Part shown: piece by piece, positions 26,092 through 36,780 of the stretch
How the letters are laid out: the number at the start of each line of letters is the position of its first letter
How positions within the stretch are numbered: position 1 is the stretch's first letter
Origin: Pyrenopolyporus hunteri
Lineage: Eukaryota; Ascomycota; Sordariomycetes; Xylariales; Hypoxylaceae
NCBI GenBank assembly: GCA_902806595.1
Contig: CADCXC010000038.1
Span: 434,001-498,000, forward strand
DNA: 64,000 nucleotides
Direction: 5' to 3'
Position numbers and translations under genes: made by a program
Notes under the pieces: generated by a model
Told to the model about the DNA's origin: nothing
Databases searched by the model: none
Seen by the model: the letters and a program-made list of their open reading frames with translations, nothing else

Positions 26092-28785
26092 ATGGCGGCG
26101 GACGGACCCCTACACGTCGTCGCGCTGGTATCCGGGGGAAAAGACAGCTTCTACTCTGTTCTCCACTGCCTCGCGAATGGACACCGGGTCGTGGCACTCG
26201 CTAACCTCCACCCGCCACCTAAAGCTACCATCGCTAGCACAGATGCTATTGTTGGCAGATCGTCAGCTTCAGATGGACCTAGAGCCGAAGCCGGAAGCAC
26301 TACTGCCACCCGGATCTTTCCCGGCGAGGAAGTGGATGTGGGACCCCAGTCGCAGCAGCACCATCATTCGCGCTCGGAAGCGAGAACAGACGATAGCGGC
26401 GGCGGCGGAGGGGACGAAGAAGCGGACCTGAATAGTTTCATGTACCAGACTGTGGGCCACCAGGTCATCCCTCTCTACGCCCAAGCTGCGAAGCTCCCAC
26501 TATTCCGCCAGCCCATCCTGGGATCCGCGGTGGATCATGGCATAAGCTACCAGGACCCTGATGGCGCCGCCCGCCACCACGTAGAACGCGACGAAACGGA
26601 GTCCCTAGTTCCGCTGCTGCGCGCTATCATTAAGGCTCACCCAGATGTCAATGCCTTATGCACGGGCGCCATACTCTCCACCTACCAACGTACCCGCGTC
26701 GAGTCTGTCGCTCTGCGTCTCGGCCTAATCCCGCTGGCGTTCCTGTGGCAATACCCCGAGCTGCCATTATCCTCCTTCTCCTCCTTCTCCTCCTCCTCCT
26801 CCTCCGCAGCCACCGCCGCAATTAACCCCAAAGCAGTGGGGTCTGATAAACAAAATGGCGATGACGCGCAGCTGCTCCGCGATATGGAGGTTGCGGGGTT
26901 GGAGGCGCGCATCGTGAAGGTGGCTAGCGCTGGCCTAGGGGAGGAGTTCCTATGGGACAATGCTGCTAGCGAGGCCGGAGTCTCACGTATCCGCCGCGCT
27001 CTGAGGCGTTTTGGGGGCGATGGTGGACGAGGTGCCGTGCTCGGTGAGGGTGGTGAGTTCGAAACGCTGGTGGTAGATGGGCCACCGGTGTTGTTCAAAG
27101 GCCGCATCGTGGTAAATGAGAGTGATAGGAGGATCGTGCGTGAGGGTGGTGGTAGTGCTTGGCTAAGTATTCGCGAGGCTAAAGTTGAGATGAAAGATGC
27201 AGATTTGACCTCCCAGACAGATGGCCCTAATGTTCGTATACCTGGGCTGCTTGATTTGAGGTTCCAGACTGTACTCCAGTTTCTGAGTAATGAGGGCAAG
27301 CTGGGGTACAACTATACCGACTTACCTCAGACACCATCTACGTTGTCATCGTTAAGCCTTTCGGGATTCAAAGTCAGCGAGATAAGTGGTCAAGACTGGT
27401 ACTTTGTTGGGAATTCCGGAGGCATCGAAGACCAGACAGCCGCGATCGTCAACGGGATCCGTAAACAGCTACACGAACTATCACTCTCAGCAACGGCTAT
27501 CACCAACTCCGTCATCGTGCTACGGCGCATGGCAGACTTTCCCACCGTGAATAAGCTGTATGGAGCGTTATTTCGGGAGCCAAATCCTCCCGCTCGAGTC
27601 ACTATTTCCTGTGGGGATCTCTTATTACCTCAAGACGCTGGTATAACCGTTCTGTTGACTGTGCAGCCTCAAATGAAGCGGGATAACAGGCGCGGGTTAC
27701 ACGTTCAATCACGGTCATACTGGGCACCTGCGAACATAGGTCCATACAGCCAGGCAATCGCATACCCGCTTCTTGCGGATGACAGGGAACAAAGCAACGA
27801 TGGATCAAGTTCAAATTCACCTTCTGGAGTCTCCATTGCTGGGCAGATACCGTTGGTACCCGCGTCCATGACCTTACCTCCCGTACCAACAGATGGTAGT
27901 AGCAATCTCCCTTTGCAAATCACCTTAGCATTACAACACCTCTGGCGTGTTGGTACCGAAATGCACGTCCAATGGTGGAGCAGCGCTGTGGCCTACTTCC
28001 CGCGCTCATCCTCCCATTCGGAAGCGAGACATGCGGCTCTCCTTGTAGCAGCAGCTTGGAAAACGTCACACGTAGCCTTATTATCTAATGTTTCAGAAGA
28101 CGATGCAGAGGAACCGGACCCGTGGGATCGGAAGTATAATCCCCTATACATGACATATGGTGATTCTGATAATGCTGATGCGAGGCCGAAACTTCCGGAT
28201 TGGGAGGTATTGAAAGGCTTCGATTTTGATGGTGATGCTGAGAGTCAAGATGGCGAGATGGCGCAGAGGCCACTACCATTCGCCTTCTCGGCTGAAGTCG
28301 AGGAGTTGCCACGGTCAGCTGGGGTTGAGTGGCATGCGCATCTAGGATTCACCAATGTCGGCTCCGGCTCTGTCAGCCTGTACTCTGTCGGCGGCAGCAG
28401 TGGGTTAAGGGATGATCCTGCCCTGCACCACGTCATTGTCGAAGTATCCTCCAGTGACGTGTTTGTCCAGACTGTTACGGTTTACCAAGCCTCTGAACAG
28501 GGCGCCTCCCTTTGTTCTTTCGGGGACGTTGTGGTTCGCTCCGCACGAGCTGTGAAGGAATCATTGACCAAACTCCTGGCAGCCCATGAACTTAATATAG
28601 AGGATATTGCCGCCACGGTTGTAAAGCCAAAACTTACTTACGTCGACCCCGAGTCATTCAGTTTCCCTGATGATAGGTCATCTTTGTTGGGAAATGGTGC
28701 TATCATCCCTTGCAGGTCGTTGTGGGATTCACAGGGATCTCCCCTAAGTATGGTTTCTATATTTGAGACGAGGTGGTCTCTCTAG
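26092..28785 (+). CDS. DPH6: Diphthine-ammonia ligase with RidA-like C-terminal domains
   Basis: Predicted to catalyse the last step of diphthamide synthesis on elongation factor 2, the ATP-dependent amidation of diphthine. One intronless frame of 897 residues, longer than the roughly 685-residue yeast protein. The N-terminal adenine-nucleotide alpha hydrolase fold begins with the PP-loop SGGKDS at residues 14-19. It continues with the Dph6-type motifs CTGAILSTYQRTRVE and EGGEFETLVVDGP. Two RidA/YjgF-like domains follow: the first near residue 540 (WAPANIGPYSQAIAYP), the second in the last 150 residues. Length is inflated by low-complexity inserts: a Gly/His/Ser region at about 80-110 and a Ser run at about 225-240. 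S. pombe mug71 and yeast YLR143W have the same architecture. The RidA-like parts probably have no enzymatic role, but that is family knowledge, not visible here. It converges with the carboxylesterase gene 324 bp downstream. Confidence 0.94.
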   Translation: MAADGPLHVVALVSGGKDSFYSVLHCLANGHRVVALANLHPPPKATIASTDAIVGRSSASDGPRAEAGSTTATRIFPGEEVDVGPQSQQHHHSRSEARTDDSGGGGGDEEADLNSFMYQTVGHQVIPLYAQAAKLPLFRQPILGSAVDHGISYQDPDGAARHHVERDETESLVPLLRAIIKAHPDVNALCTGAILSTYQRTRVESVALRLGLIPLAFLWQYPELPLSSFSSFSSSSSSAATAAINPKAVGSDKQNGDDAQLLRDMEVAGLEARIVKVASAGLGEEFLWDNAASEAGVSRIRRALRRFGGDGGRGAVLGEGGEFETLVVDGPPVLFKGRIVVNESDRRIVREGGGSAWLSIREAKVEMKDADLTSQTDGPNVRIPGLLDLRFQTVLQFLSNEGKLGYNYTDLPQTPSTLSSLSLSGFKVSEISGQDWYFVGNSGGIEDQTAAIVNGIRKQLHELSLSATAITNSVIVLRRMADFPTVNKLYGALFREPNPPARVTISCGDLLLPQDAGITVLLTVQPQMKRDNRRGLHVQSRSYWAPANIGPYSQAIAYPLLADDREQSNDGSSSNSPSGVSIAGQIPLVPASMTLPPVPTDGSSNLPLQITLALQHLWRVGTEMHVQWWSSAVAYFPRSSSHSEARHAALLVAAAWKTSHVALLSNVSEDDAEEPDPWDRKYNPLYMTYGDSDNADARPKLPDWEVLKGFDFDGDAESQDGEMAQRPLPFAFSAEVEELPRSAGVEWHAHLGFTNVGSGSVSLYSVGGSSGLRDDPALHHVIVEVSSSDVFVQTVTVYQASEQGASLCSFGDVVVRSARAVKESLTKLLAAHELNIEDIAATVVKPKLTYVDPESFSFPDDRSSLLGNGAIIPCRSLWDSQGSPLSMVSIFETRWSL

Positions 28786-29109
28786 GGCGGGGTACGATGG
28801 TGACGATAAGGGCTGCTTTGAATAGAAAGCATACCGGGAGGCTGGGAGAAAGGGGGGACTTACAAGCCAGGTTATACGCAACTTACCTCGTCAATTTGAC
28901 TGGCTGTGTATGCAGGTGGTCTTGGGGCGAATATACACTGCTAGCTACAAAGCCCTATTGAGCCATAATTGACCTCCTACTCTTCGTATCCGAAATACAA
29001 CTTTACCACCTCATATTTATTTTCGAATCATCGACTCATTTCTCATTACGTTCAGACTACGTAAGGTAAGGATGGATAATCCCTACTCGACCCCCCATTA
29101 GGCCTTCCT
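28786..29109. other. Convergent 3' spacer, DPH6 / carboxylesterase
   Basis: 324 bp between two converging stop codons. It must hold both 3' UTRs and polyadenylation regions. No further gene is seen. Confidence 0.55.
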
Positions 29110-31565
29110 CTATTGCTGCATTTCCGACGCAACACCCTCCCAGAACTCACACCTTTCCCGTTGCTCTTCTGGCACAGTCTCCATCGTGAAATTGCCCACT
29201 TGCATGAGTAGTCTTCTCCCGGCGCCGTCGGTACCATTGCTCCAAGCCTCCCACACCGGCGCGCCAGGTGTCCGTAGCGTAGACGGGTCGAGCGTCCGTA
29301 CGAAGGAGATCCAGTAGTCCACTTGAGGAGCAGAAGTCAGTAAATATGTCATCAAGTAGGGAGTCTAAAGGACACCACATACTAACCCAGCCCACCACCC
29401 CCGCCGCCTCCCCGTAATAACTCGCCGGCCCGCGCCCGACCCCGTCTATACTATCCGGCCCGAACACCGCCCACGACTCCCAGATATGCGGCACCCCGAG
29501 CCCCTGCGCCACGTTCACCGGGTCCAGAACGTCGTACCTGTAGCTCCACACGGGCGGGTTTGTGCCCGTCGCGTTGCCCGGCTTAGGCACATACTGCGCA
29601 CACGACGCGAGTAGGTGCTCCGTCGGACAAATGAAGGTAGCCTCGCCGTACGCCGCCGCCGCGGGCGGGAACCACGGCCCCTGGAGCGCGGCGGGGGGCT
29701 GCTGCTGCTGCTGCTGGGGGTACAGCGCGGACGCGGCATCGGCCTGCGAGGAATTCAGGTCCGGGTAATTCGCGCGCAGGAACGCCGCCATATCGCCGGA
29801 CGTGGCGAGCCCGGGCGGCGTGAACACGGTCCCCTCGTCGGTCGTGGTGCCCGCCATCAGGGGCACCTTGGCGAACTCGCCCCGGGCGAGGAGCGCCGAG
29901 GGCGCCGACCGCAGGAGCGCGCCGTCGACGCACGGCGTCCAGTAGAATAGCGGCAGGGGCGCGGGCGCGCCGGGGGCCCTGGGGAAGAAGGAGGGTGCGT
30001 TGGCGAGTTGCAGCGCGCTGGTGTCTTTGCTGCGGAGGCAGGACATGGCGTCTTGGCTGCCGTCGTCGTCGTTGTTGTTGTTGTTGTTGTTGTTAGCGCA
30101 CCCTGTCTGCGCGAGGACGAGGTCGAATTGCCATTCTAGATCGGCGACGGTGGGCTGCGCGGGGAAGAAGGGCGATTCGCCGATGGCGCCGATGAAGAGG
30201 TTTTCACTACTGCTGCTGCTACTACTACTGTTATCGTTATTACTGCTGTTGCCTTGTTGGTCCCGGGCCCGACCCCGGCTCTCAGCATACGACATCAACA
30301 AATGCATCGCGACGGACCCGGCGCCCGCCGAGGCCCCGTGGATGACGACGTGGCCCGGGTCGCCGCCGAACTGCGCGACGTGCCGGCGCACCCAGCGCAT
30401 CACCTCCCGCTGGTCCAGCAGCCCGGCGTTCAGGTCCCCGGCGCCGCCGGCACGCACCCGCTCGCTGGCCAGGAACCCCCATAGCCCGACGCGGTAGTTG
30501 AAGTTGACGAAGACGATGTTGCGGCCCGAGCGCTCGACCACGGCGGTGCCGTTGTAGTTGGCGTTGCTGTTGACGGTGTAGCCTTTTTTTTTTTTTGTGT
30601 ATTAGTCGCGGGATTACTTGGTGGTTATTGGATATGGGGGGGGGTCAAGGGGTGAAGGTAAGTGGATAAAAGTACTGATGGTTGCGAGCAGAATATATAC
30701 GGGTGCGTATGGGGTGATGTTATAGTGGTAAGTAGGTGGTAAAGACAAACCTCCGCCTTGGATAAACAGCCACACGGGCAACTTAGACTCAAGTGTTGCG
30801 TTGGCCGGCGCCCATACGTTGACGTATAGACAGTCCTCATCTTGGCTGTCTGTATTCGGGTACGGCTCTGAAATGCCTAGGCATATAGGTTTGAACTAGA
30901 TTCGCACCATTCTATCAGCTGACATACTCCTAACCTCTACATTCTTATGTTGTGGGAAACAAAGCAGAGATCGGTATTTAGCCGAGAAGAGCATCGTTAG
31001 ATTCTTAATCTCTTGCCTCTTCTCGTTGCTTTTTCACGTCTTCTTTAGATATCTCTTCTTACAAAGGCACTACTAGGTAGAACATCGAAGCAACGAGAAA
31101 GGGGATAGAATGGTAAAGGACAAAAGTCTCTAAGTAAATCCAAAGTACTCACACTATCGGCTGCCTGGTCTCCCGAATTATCTACCTCTGGCTCGACCGG
31201 AGCCCGCCACCTTCGCTCGCCCGTCGGCGGCGCCGCGTATCGCATGCCAAGATACTGAGCGACGCCAGCGCCAATGCCGACCAACGAGCCCTGGTACTGC
31301 GCATAACCCAAGTTGACTCGGGCGTCGGCCGGGCTCGACGGTGTCTATTATGATGGTTAACACTCAGGTCTTAGTCAGGTAGGCACTGATAGTTAATGAG
31401 GGACTGAAGCAATACCCTCTTATCCTCTTCAATAGCTCTCTCGCGATTCCGCTTGGTCACTAGCACGGTAGGTAGGACAACGGCGAGGGTGATTATCACC
31501 ACTGCCAGGGACGCATAGATATGCCATGGCTTGACAGCCCGCCTTGTGGCGCGGAGTTTCTTCAT
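29110..31565 (-). CDS. Membrane-anchored type-B carboxylesterase/lipase
   Basis: Alpha/beta-hydrolase of the carboxylesterase type B (cholinesterase-like) family; substrate unknown. Five exons: 31565-31416, 31344-31153, 30895-30751, 30582-29383 and 29321-29110; 632 residues, all junctions GT-AG and in phase. Residues 12-38 form one hydrophobic segment (HIYASLAVVIITLAVVLPTVLV) after a basic start, so a type II membrane anchor is likely rather than a cleaved signal. Family motifs in order: YAAPPTGERRWRAP, EDCLYVNVW, the oxyanion GGG split by intron 3, FNYRVGLWGF, and FGGDPGHVVIHGASAGAGS with nucleophile Ser near 247 (GASAG in place of the usual GESAG). The likely acid is Glu near 412 (TTDEG) and the likely His near 528 (GVPHIWESW). 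Poly-Ser, poly-Asn and poly-Gln tracts interrupt the catalytic domain. The intron 3 acceptor follows a run of 13 A. An upstream coding exon cannot be excluded, since the frame stays open for 18 codons before this ATG. Confidence 0.9.
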
Positions 31566-33033
31566 GGCCGAGGCGGCGCTCCCGGACCGGTCGATCTTGT
31601 CTGCTACCTGCTCATCTGTTTAAGAATGAGTACGGTGAACTCATGGAGATTAAGTGGGTAGAGGCGTACATGGATCGGTATCGAGGTCTTTCTCCCAACT
31701 GCGCTGAGCAATTGTTGAGCGGTTCGATCCGAAGGCACACTTCCTCCGGTTAGTATTCACCTAGATTTCCCTCGTCGCAATAAGCATCGAGATAAATAGA
31801 CAAAAAGCCAAATCCGAAAAACCTAGATATCTACCCGATATAGATGGGAGAAGCGAAAAGCGACAGCGTCCCTCGTCACGCGACGTCGATGTTCTCTATC
31901 ACGATCCTACCTCAACTCCAAAGCCCATCCAACACGACCCGGGCCGGACCAAAAACCCCCCCGCATCTCACCTACCAGGTACGAGGCAGGGAAGATGCGT
32001 GGTGATATCTACGCAGCCTAGTGAATTGAGGATAGGATCTTCACCGCGTTAAGCCGCCGTTCGGCCGGCGAGCAATGCGCGAAACCGGGAATAAGAAGAA
32101 AACGGAAAAGTGATTAGTCAATTCTAGGCAACTCCGGGTTAGTTGAACAGGGGGAGGGATATAATAACTGGAGAGTTCTAAATATTCGCTGTGTCAAAGG
32201 CGGTGGATCAAGGTCGGCTAAGGCATTTAGAAGGATAACAATACTAATATCTTCCTCCTTGTCTATAAAGATAGGTACATTAAAGGTGGTGAGCGGTATT
32301 AGACAAGAGTAAAAACATGGAGGTCCGACGAGGGAGCTGGCCGGGGTCGTGATACTCGCCCTTCCACTTTTACATGATGCACTAAACTAACACACCCACA
32401 ACAGACTCAGCAAAGAAAAAAAACCGAAAATCGGCCATGTCACAACCACGACTTATTCGTAGAGAAATAGAAACTGGACGGAGAAAGTATTCATCATATG
32501 CGCGTATTTATCTAAACAGAAACGGTGTTACTTGATCTCGTACCTCCTCCCCTTTACTCCATTGCTCTGCTCTGCTCGTATCTGCGTTTCCAACTCGACG
32601 TCGGAACGGGATCGAAACGCGGCGAAAACGGCAAGCCAACCCATATTAGAAAGACAAATGCACATTATCCATCCCAGACCAATACCTAATGAGACCCGTA
32701 AACGCCCTAGTCGTTGAAGAATTTTCAGTGTCGGAGGAGCTCGTCCGCGGGAAATGGGTAGCATAGCAGCCAGGTTTACTTCGTGAAGATTCATCTTGGA
32801 GAAATGCGAAGTGAGCAGAAGTCGGATCCGTTCTGGACGGGCAAAATCCATATACCTCCTGTCGATACCAAACGCCAAACGCATATGCAGGGAACCGTGA
32901 CCCGGTCGTCATAATCGTAATCGTGAAAATAGCCGTCCGCGAGAGTTAATTATCATTGAACATGCCATTATACATCACCAGTGCGTCGAATAGGTACTGG
33001 CATTCAAGTCGGCCGTGGCAAGGACTTCGACTC
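31566..33033. other. Spacer between carboxylesterase and CDC14
   Basis: Mostly non-coding. The left part is the carboxylesterase promoter and leader. The only frame worth noting is the small one at 32528-32884, listed separately. Confidence 0.5.
32528..32884 (-). CDS. Possible small single-pass membrane protein, unrecognised
   Basis: A 118-codon frame from ATG to TAA. It contains one convincing hydrophobic segment (SLGIGLGWIMCICLSNMGWLAVFAAF, about residues 65-90) followed by a short charged tail ending RRYEIK. I do not recognise the family. It could instead be the last exon of a spliced gene: an acceptor-like ACTAG precedes the hydrophobic part, and another ATG at 32912 opens an overlapping frame that ends within the region. 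It sits between two well-supported minus-strand genes and reads the same way, so it could also be read-through noise or the 3' UTR of CDC14. Weakly supported. Confidence 0.25.
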   Translation of the reverse strand: MRLAFGIDRRYMDFARPERIRLLLTSHFSKMNLHEVNLAAMLPISRGRAPPTLKILQRLGRLRVSLGIGLGWIMCICLSNMGWLAVFAAFRSRSDVELETQIRAEQSNGVKGRRYEIK

Positions 33034-35260
33034 CTATACCGCAGATACCTTACGTACGGTTGGGTTGGCGTTGGCACTATTGTTGATGCTGCCAACCCGG
33101 CCGCTCGTCTTACGCACGCCCGACGAATCCTTGGTGCGGGCAGATTCGTTCGACCGCTTGCTACTTCGGACCTTCGTCAACACGCCCGAAGCGCTCGCTG
33201 ATCGTGTTGGCGAGCCGGTGACGTGGTCTACGATAGTCTTAGGCCGGCCAGAACCGACGTTCTCCGCGTCGTTGGATGCGTCATTGTCAATCACCTGGTA
33301 GATTGTCGTTGTCGTGCTTTGGCTCACAGATCTGAACTTCTCGCTGCGGCCTGGCGTGTGCGATGTCTTGCGATGCGTTCGCATCCGTAAGAGCAGTTCC
33401 TCTTCAGATTCTGCCTCTTTTGATCGTTTCTGGACGGGGGCGGCCTCGGGGGCCTTTTCGGAGCCCTCTTTCTCTTCTTCGACCGTGGAATGCTGCACCG
33501 CGTTGCGTTGGTACGGGTGGTGTCGATCTATACGACTCGTCTTTCGAGGCTGACCTGGCGTGGGAGCAGGCAGGTAATCCTCCTGCGCGTTACGTCGTTC
33601 GTCGTCCATCTCGCCTAGGGGTGTACGGTTCGATGGGCTCCTGCTGGGCGGCGTGGACGCTTGGGCAGTTCGATTTAGGGATGTCTTCTGCATAGCTCGG
33701 ATGGGTGTGCTAGGCGGCGGGTTTGCAGCAAGCTCCTTTCTCAGCTTCCTCTCCAGCCTCTCCTCGATCCACCACTCCCGGAACACGCCCTGGTTAATGT
33801 GCAACCAGTGTTGCTGCGGGCCTACAACCATGCCGGGGCGCATGAACCGCATGAAGGAAATGATCTCGTTCGCCGTGAAACCGTGGCGGTAAATTAAGTA
33901 TGCTCCGATCAGGCATCCGGTCCTCCCAAGACCAGCTTTGCAGTGAACCGCAATACCCTTCTTCCGAACGGTAATGGTCTCGTGTGCCAGCTTAATGAAC
34001 TTTCGGACGGTGCTCAAGGGGGGGCACGTTCCATCTTCGAAAATCATGTCAAGGTGCTGGATTCCCAATGCCTCGAAATAGGACGGGGAGTAAAGAGGAG
34101 AGTTTAGCCTCACAACCAGGCCTATGTTGCGCTCGGAAAAGTGTCTTAACACATTCTTGAAGGGCTGGGGCAGGGTCGGGTGAGCGTCCACCGCAGCAAG
34201 CGTCTTAGGTAGAGAAGCAAATAAATCTGACGACTCCGTAATGCGTGCCGCGGGACTATGTTGCGGCGAAGCGAAAGCTAGGAAGTGAGGCGTAATCCAG
34301 TTGAAATCGCCGTGTTCGACTCGTTCAAACCTCTCGTATTCGTCGAGGTCAAAGTTGTCTAGGACGCAGCAACCCTCCTCCTTGGCTTTCCAGACACCGT
34401 ATACCACATCTTGTACGGTGATGCCGTAGTCCGCTTGGCTGTAACCGGCGTCGCGGAAAGGCATTAGAGGAGGGTCGACCTGAGCAATTGGTGCGAGGGC
34501 CAGGTGAGGTGGCCAGGATTGGATCAGAACCATGTAACAGGCAAGCAGACAAGCGGCATTTGCCCGACCTATTCAGCATTGTTAATAACTATAAGAGCAT
34601 TGTCATTCTACAACATATAGAACAACTTACTTCGCGGGTCTGCACGGCTCCAGAACACAATTGGCCTATGCTGGTTCTCTTTCGCACCAAGGACATCGTG
34701 AAAGTATAGAGCGAAGCGGTAAAGGTGGCCGATGTGAAGAGGGCCAAAATCGTGGTGGAAAGCGTTGTAAAGGAGGCTGTCGTCAACGGTAAAGTAGTAC
34801 GGAGGATGTTTGTCAGACTTGGACGGGGCAGGCGAGGGACCGTCTGCCGCTCTTTGCGATCGTTTTCCCGGTGAGCGGGCTGGAGGTTCGGGATAGGGAA
34901 AGATGGTGTCGGCATTAGGAGTATGGAGATAAGATCCTAGGTACAGGCGGTCTGCGATTATTAGCAATGTGACCGGAAATGCGTGCGGACTTAGCAATAA
35001 GGGCGGGTGTAAGGCGTTTTGAGGAAGGCTAGAAGACCTAGAGTCTCCCAGCTGGATCTGCGCCATGGACAGGCGCACGGAGGCGAGGAACATAACAGAT
35101 GTGACTAGGACGATGATCAAGGAGGATAATAAGACGAATGCGGAGGTGAAAGTAGATAAGCTAATATCAAACGCATGGACAGACGGGAGAGCGAGGAGGA
35201 TTGCATACCCGGAATATACTCGATAACCTGGCCCGCGTTGGAGCTTCTTGATGGCGGCAT
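33034..35260 (-). CDS. CDC14: Cdc14 dual-specificity protein phosphatase
   Basis: Mitotic-exit phosphatase that reverses Cdk phosphorylation at Ser-Pro sites; it acts in nucleolus, nucleus and division apparatus in other fungi. Three exons: 35260-35209, 34951-34631 and 34568-33034; 635 residues. Junctions: GTATGC...GCAG and GTAAGT...ATAG, giving EYIPDRLYLGSY and DPRSRANAACLLACYM in phase. The N-terminal Cdc14 domain carries YYFTVDDSLLYNAFHHDFGP and GPLHIGHLYRFAL. The catalytic loop HCKAGLGRTG is at residues 333-342, with Cys334 as nucleophile and Arg340 and Asp/Glu (FEDGTCPP) upstream. After it come the conserved MRFMRPGMVVGPQQHWLH and a long basic, Ser/Thr-rich tail typical of fungal Cdc14. 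I chose the ATG at 35260 because homologues begin about 12 residues before the IEYIP motif. The same frame is open for about 90 codons further upstream without an ATG (see findings). Divergent from PCC1. Confidence 0.94.
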
Positions 35261-36345
35261 CTTGACTGCTGACGTCGTCGCTACTTCTTCTATGCTTCCT
35301 TTGTTGTTACCCGTTGGAGGGCTTGTTTTGAGAACCCCCGTCAAGCGTGTACTCGGACGAGGCAACTCCAATGGCTCTGCATAGACAGGCGCAGGCTTCG
35401 ATACCGACTCCTGGACAGTTGAAAGCTGTATAATGTGCTGGAAGGACCGCTGAGCGATGTCAAAGGAGCAGAGTTGCGGATGCTGGATACGGATGCAACA
35501 ATAAACAAATAGTTCACGTATTCGTAATCAATTGAACGGCATACAATGCGCAGGCAGGGAAATGCAAGCAAAGAGATGTTAGAGAGGTAGGGGGAGTAAG
35601 AGGAGGAGAGGAGGGAAGGGAGAGAAGTTGAAAAGATGATGTAGATCGTCAAAGGATGGCTTTGAAGAAAATGATGTTTTTGTACGGTTTTGTGTACATA
35701 TGTATTTTTTTGCTGTATTATTATTTGGTTGTTGTTATGTTGGGGTAGCAAGAGCCATGCAGCCCATGGTCAAGCCTTCCGGTCTGTTGCATAGCGGTCT
35801 CATTTGACTCGTTACCCGATTCGGTTAGGACGATGACCTAGGCCCCTGTTGTGATTATGGGTCTTGCCGTTGCTTAGCAACCGTTGGAGCTGCCGTTAGT
35901 TCTGCCCGTCCTATTGCATCAGTCATCGCTGGCGGCTGCCTGGGTACCTGAGTGCACGTACCATTTTTGCTTACGCAGGTAGTTACATTGGCAGGTGACT
36001 GAAACGCTGACCACACACGTCCAGCTGGAATTCCAGCGCTCCTGTCTCCTATCAAAGCTTATCTTATCGTCCTTTTCGGAACATTCATTCGCGCACAGAC
36101 GTATGTACCTAAGTACCCAACACGAAGTCGATTACCCCACCATGTCTCTTCCCCCGCCGTGGTTCTTTGGTTCTTCGCTGCGACCACTTTCTCCCATTCA
36201 CATCCCCATTCACATCTCCATTCACCACAATTGCGCAATCCCCATTCCGGTCTGCGTCGCCGATATTCAATCCGAGCCAACCCCATCCAAGCCAGGAAAA
36301 ACCCAAACAATACCCCTGCCACTCAGGGTAAACGACTCGGCGATC
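35261..36345. other. Bidirectional spacer, CDC14 / PCC1
   Basis: 1,085 bp between two divergent starts. It should hold both promoters and leaders. An AT/T-rich stretch lies at 35690-35740. Frames open on both sides: upstream of CDC14 on minus, and from an in-frame ATG at 36103 on plus. The plus-strand extension is low-complexity (PIHIPIHISIH) and not family-like. Confidence 0.55.
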
Positions 36346-36780
36346 ATGGCGACTACAGCAGAGCAAGCAGAGAATGCTAACAAAGCTGGGAAAGCAAAGG
36401 CGACTGAGCTGGAGTACCCCTGCCAACTGTACGTCGACGCAGCATACGGAGACGATTCTCCATCATCCCATGCTAATATTCTGTATCCTAGGGCAATCGA
36501 GGTGCCTTTCCCCACAGCCAATAACGCCAATGTTGCCCTGAAGGCATTCCAAGTCGACCCGGAGCTGTCTCCTATGGTCACGCGAAAGTTCACCATTATC
36601 CCGAACGAGGCCACCGGCGACGGCAAGGACCCAGGATGCGTCTTTCGAGCCGAGTACAAGGCAACCACTACCCGAATGCTTCGAGTAGCCACCAACACCT
36701 TCATGGACGGTTTGGCCCTCCTTCTCGAGGTTATCCACAATCTTGAGCCCGAACGACCTCCAAAAGTGCGCAACGCATGA
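36346..36780 (+). CDS. PCC1: Pcc1-type KEOPS/EKC complex subunit
   Basis: Small dimerisation subunit of the KEOPS/EKC complex, which makes the t6A37 modification of ANN-decoding tRNAs and also affects telomeres and transcription in yeast. Two exons: 36346-36428 and 36492-36780, 123 residues after splicing. The 63-nt intron (GTACGT donor, TGCTAAT branch, CCTAG acceptor) is a multiple of three and has no in-frame stop, so the unspliced frame looks like a 144-residue protein. Removing it turns an odd insert into the continuous strand EYPCQLAIEVPFPTANNA, as in Pcc1 proteins. Further family features: FQVDPELSPMVTRKFTI, then the C-terminal helix TRMLRVATNTFMDGLALLLEVI. The start is the ATG giving the family's usual length. 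An in-frame ATG at 36103 would add 81 low-complexity residues and is rejected. Confidence 0.88.
   Translation: MATTAEQAENANKAGKAKATELEYPCQLYVDAAYGDDSPSSHANILYPRAIEVPFPTANNANVALKAFQVDPELSPMVTRKFTIIPNEATGDGKDPGCVFRAEYKATTTRMLRVATNTFMDGLALLLEVIHNLEPERPPKVRNA

Noticed and set aside
35995..36345. N-terminal extension of PCC1 (open frame, in-frame ATG at 36103)
   Set aside because: It would add 81 low-complexity residues to a family that is normally about 90-120 residues long.
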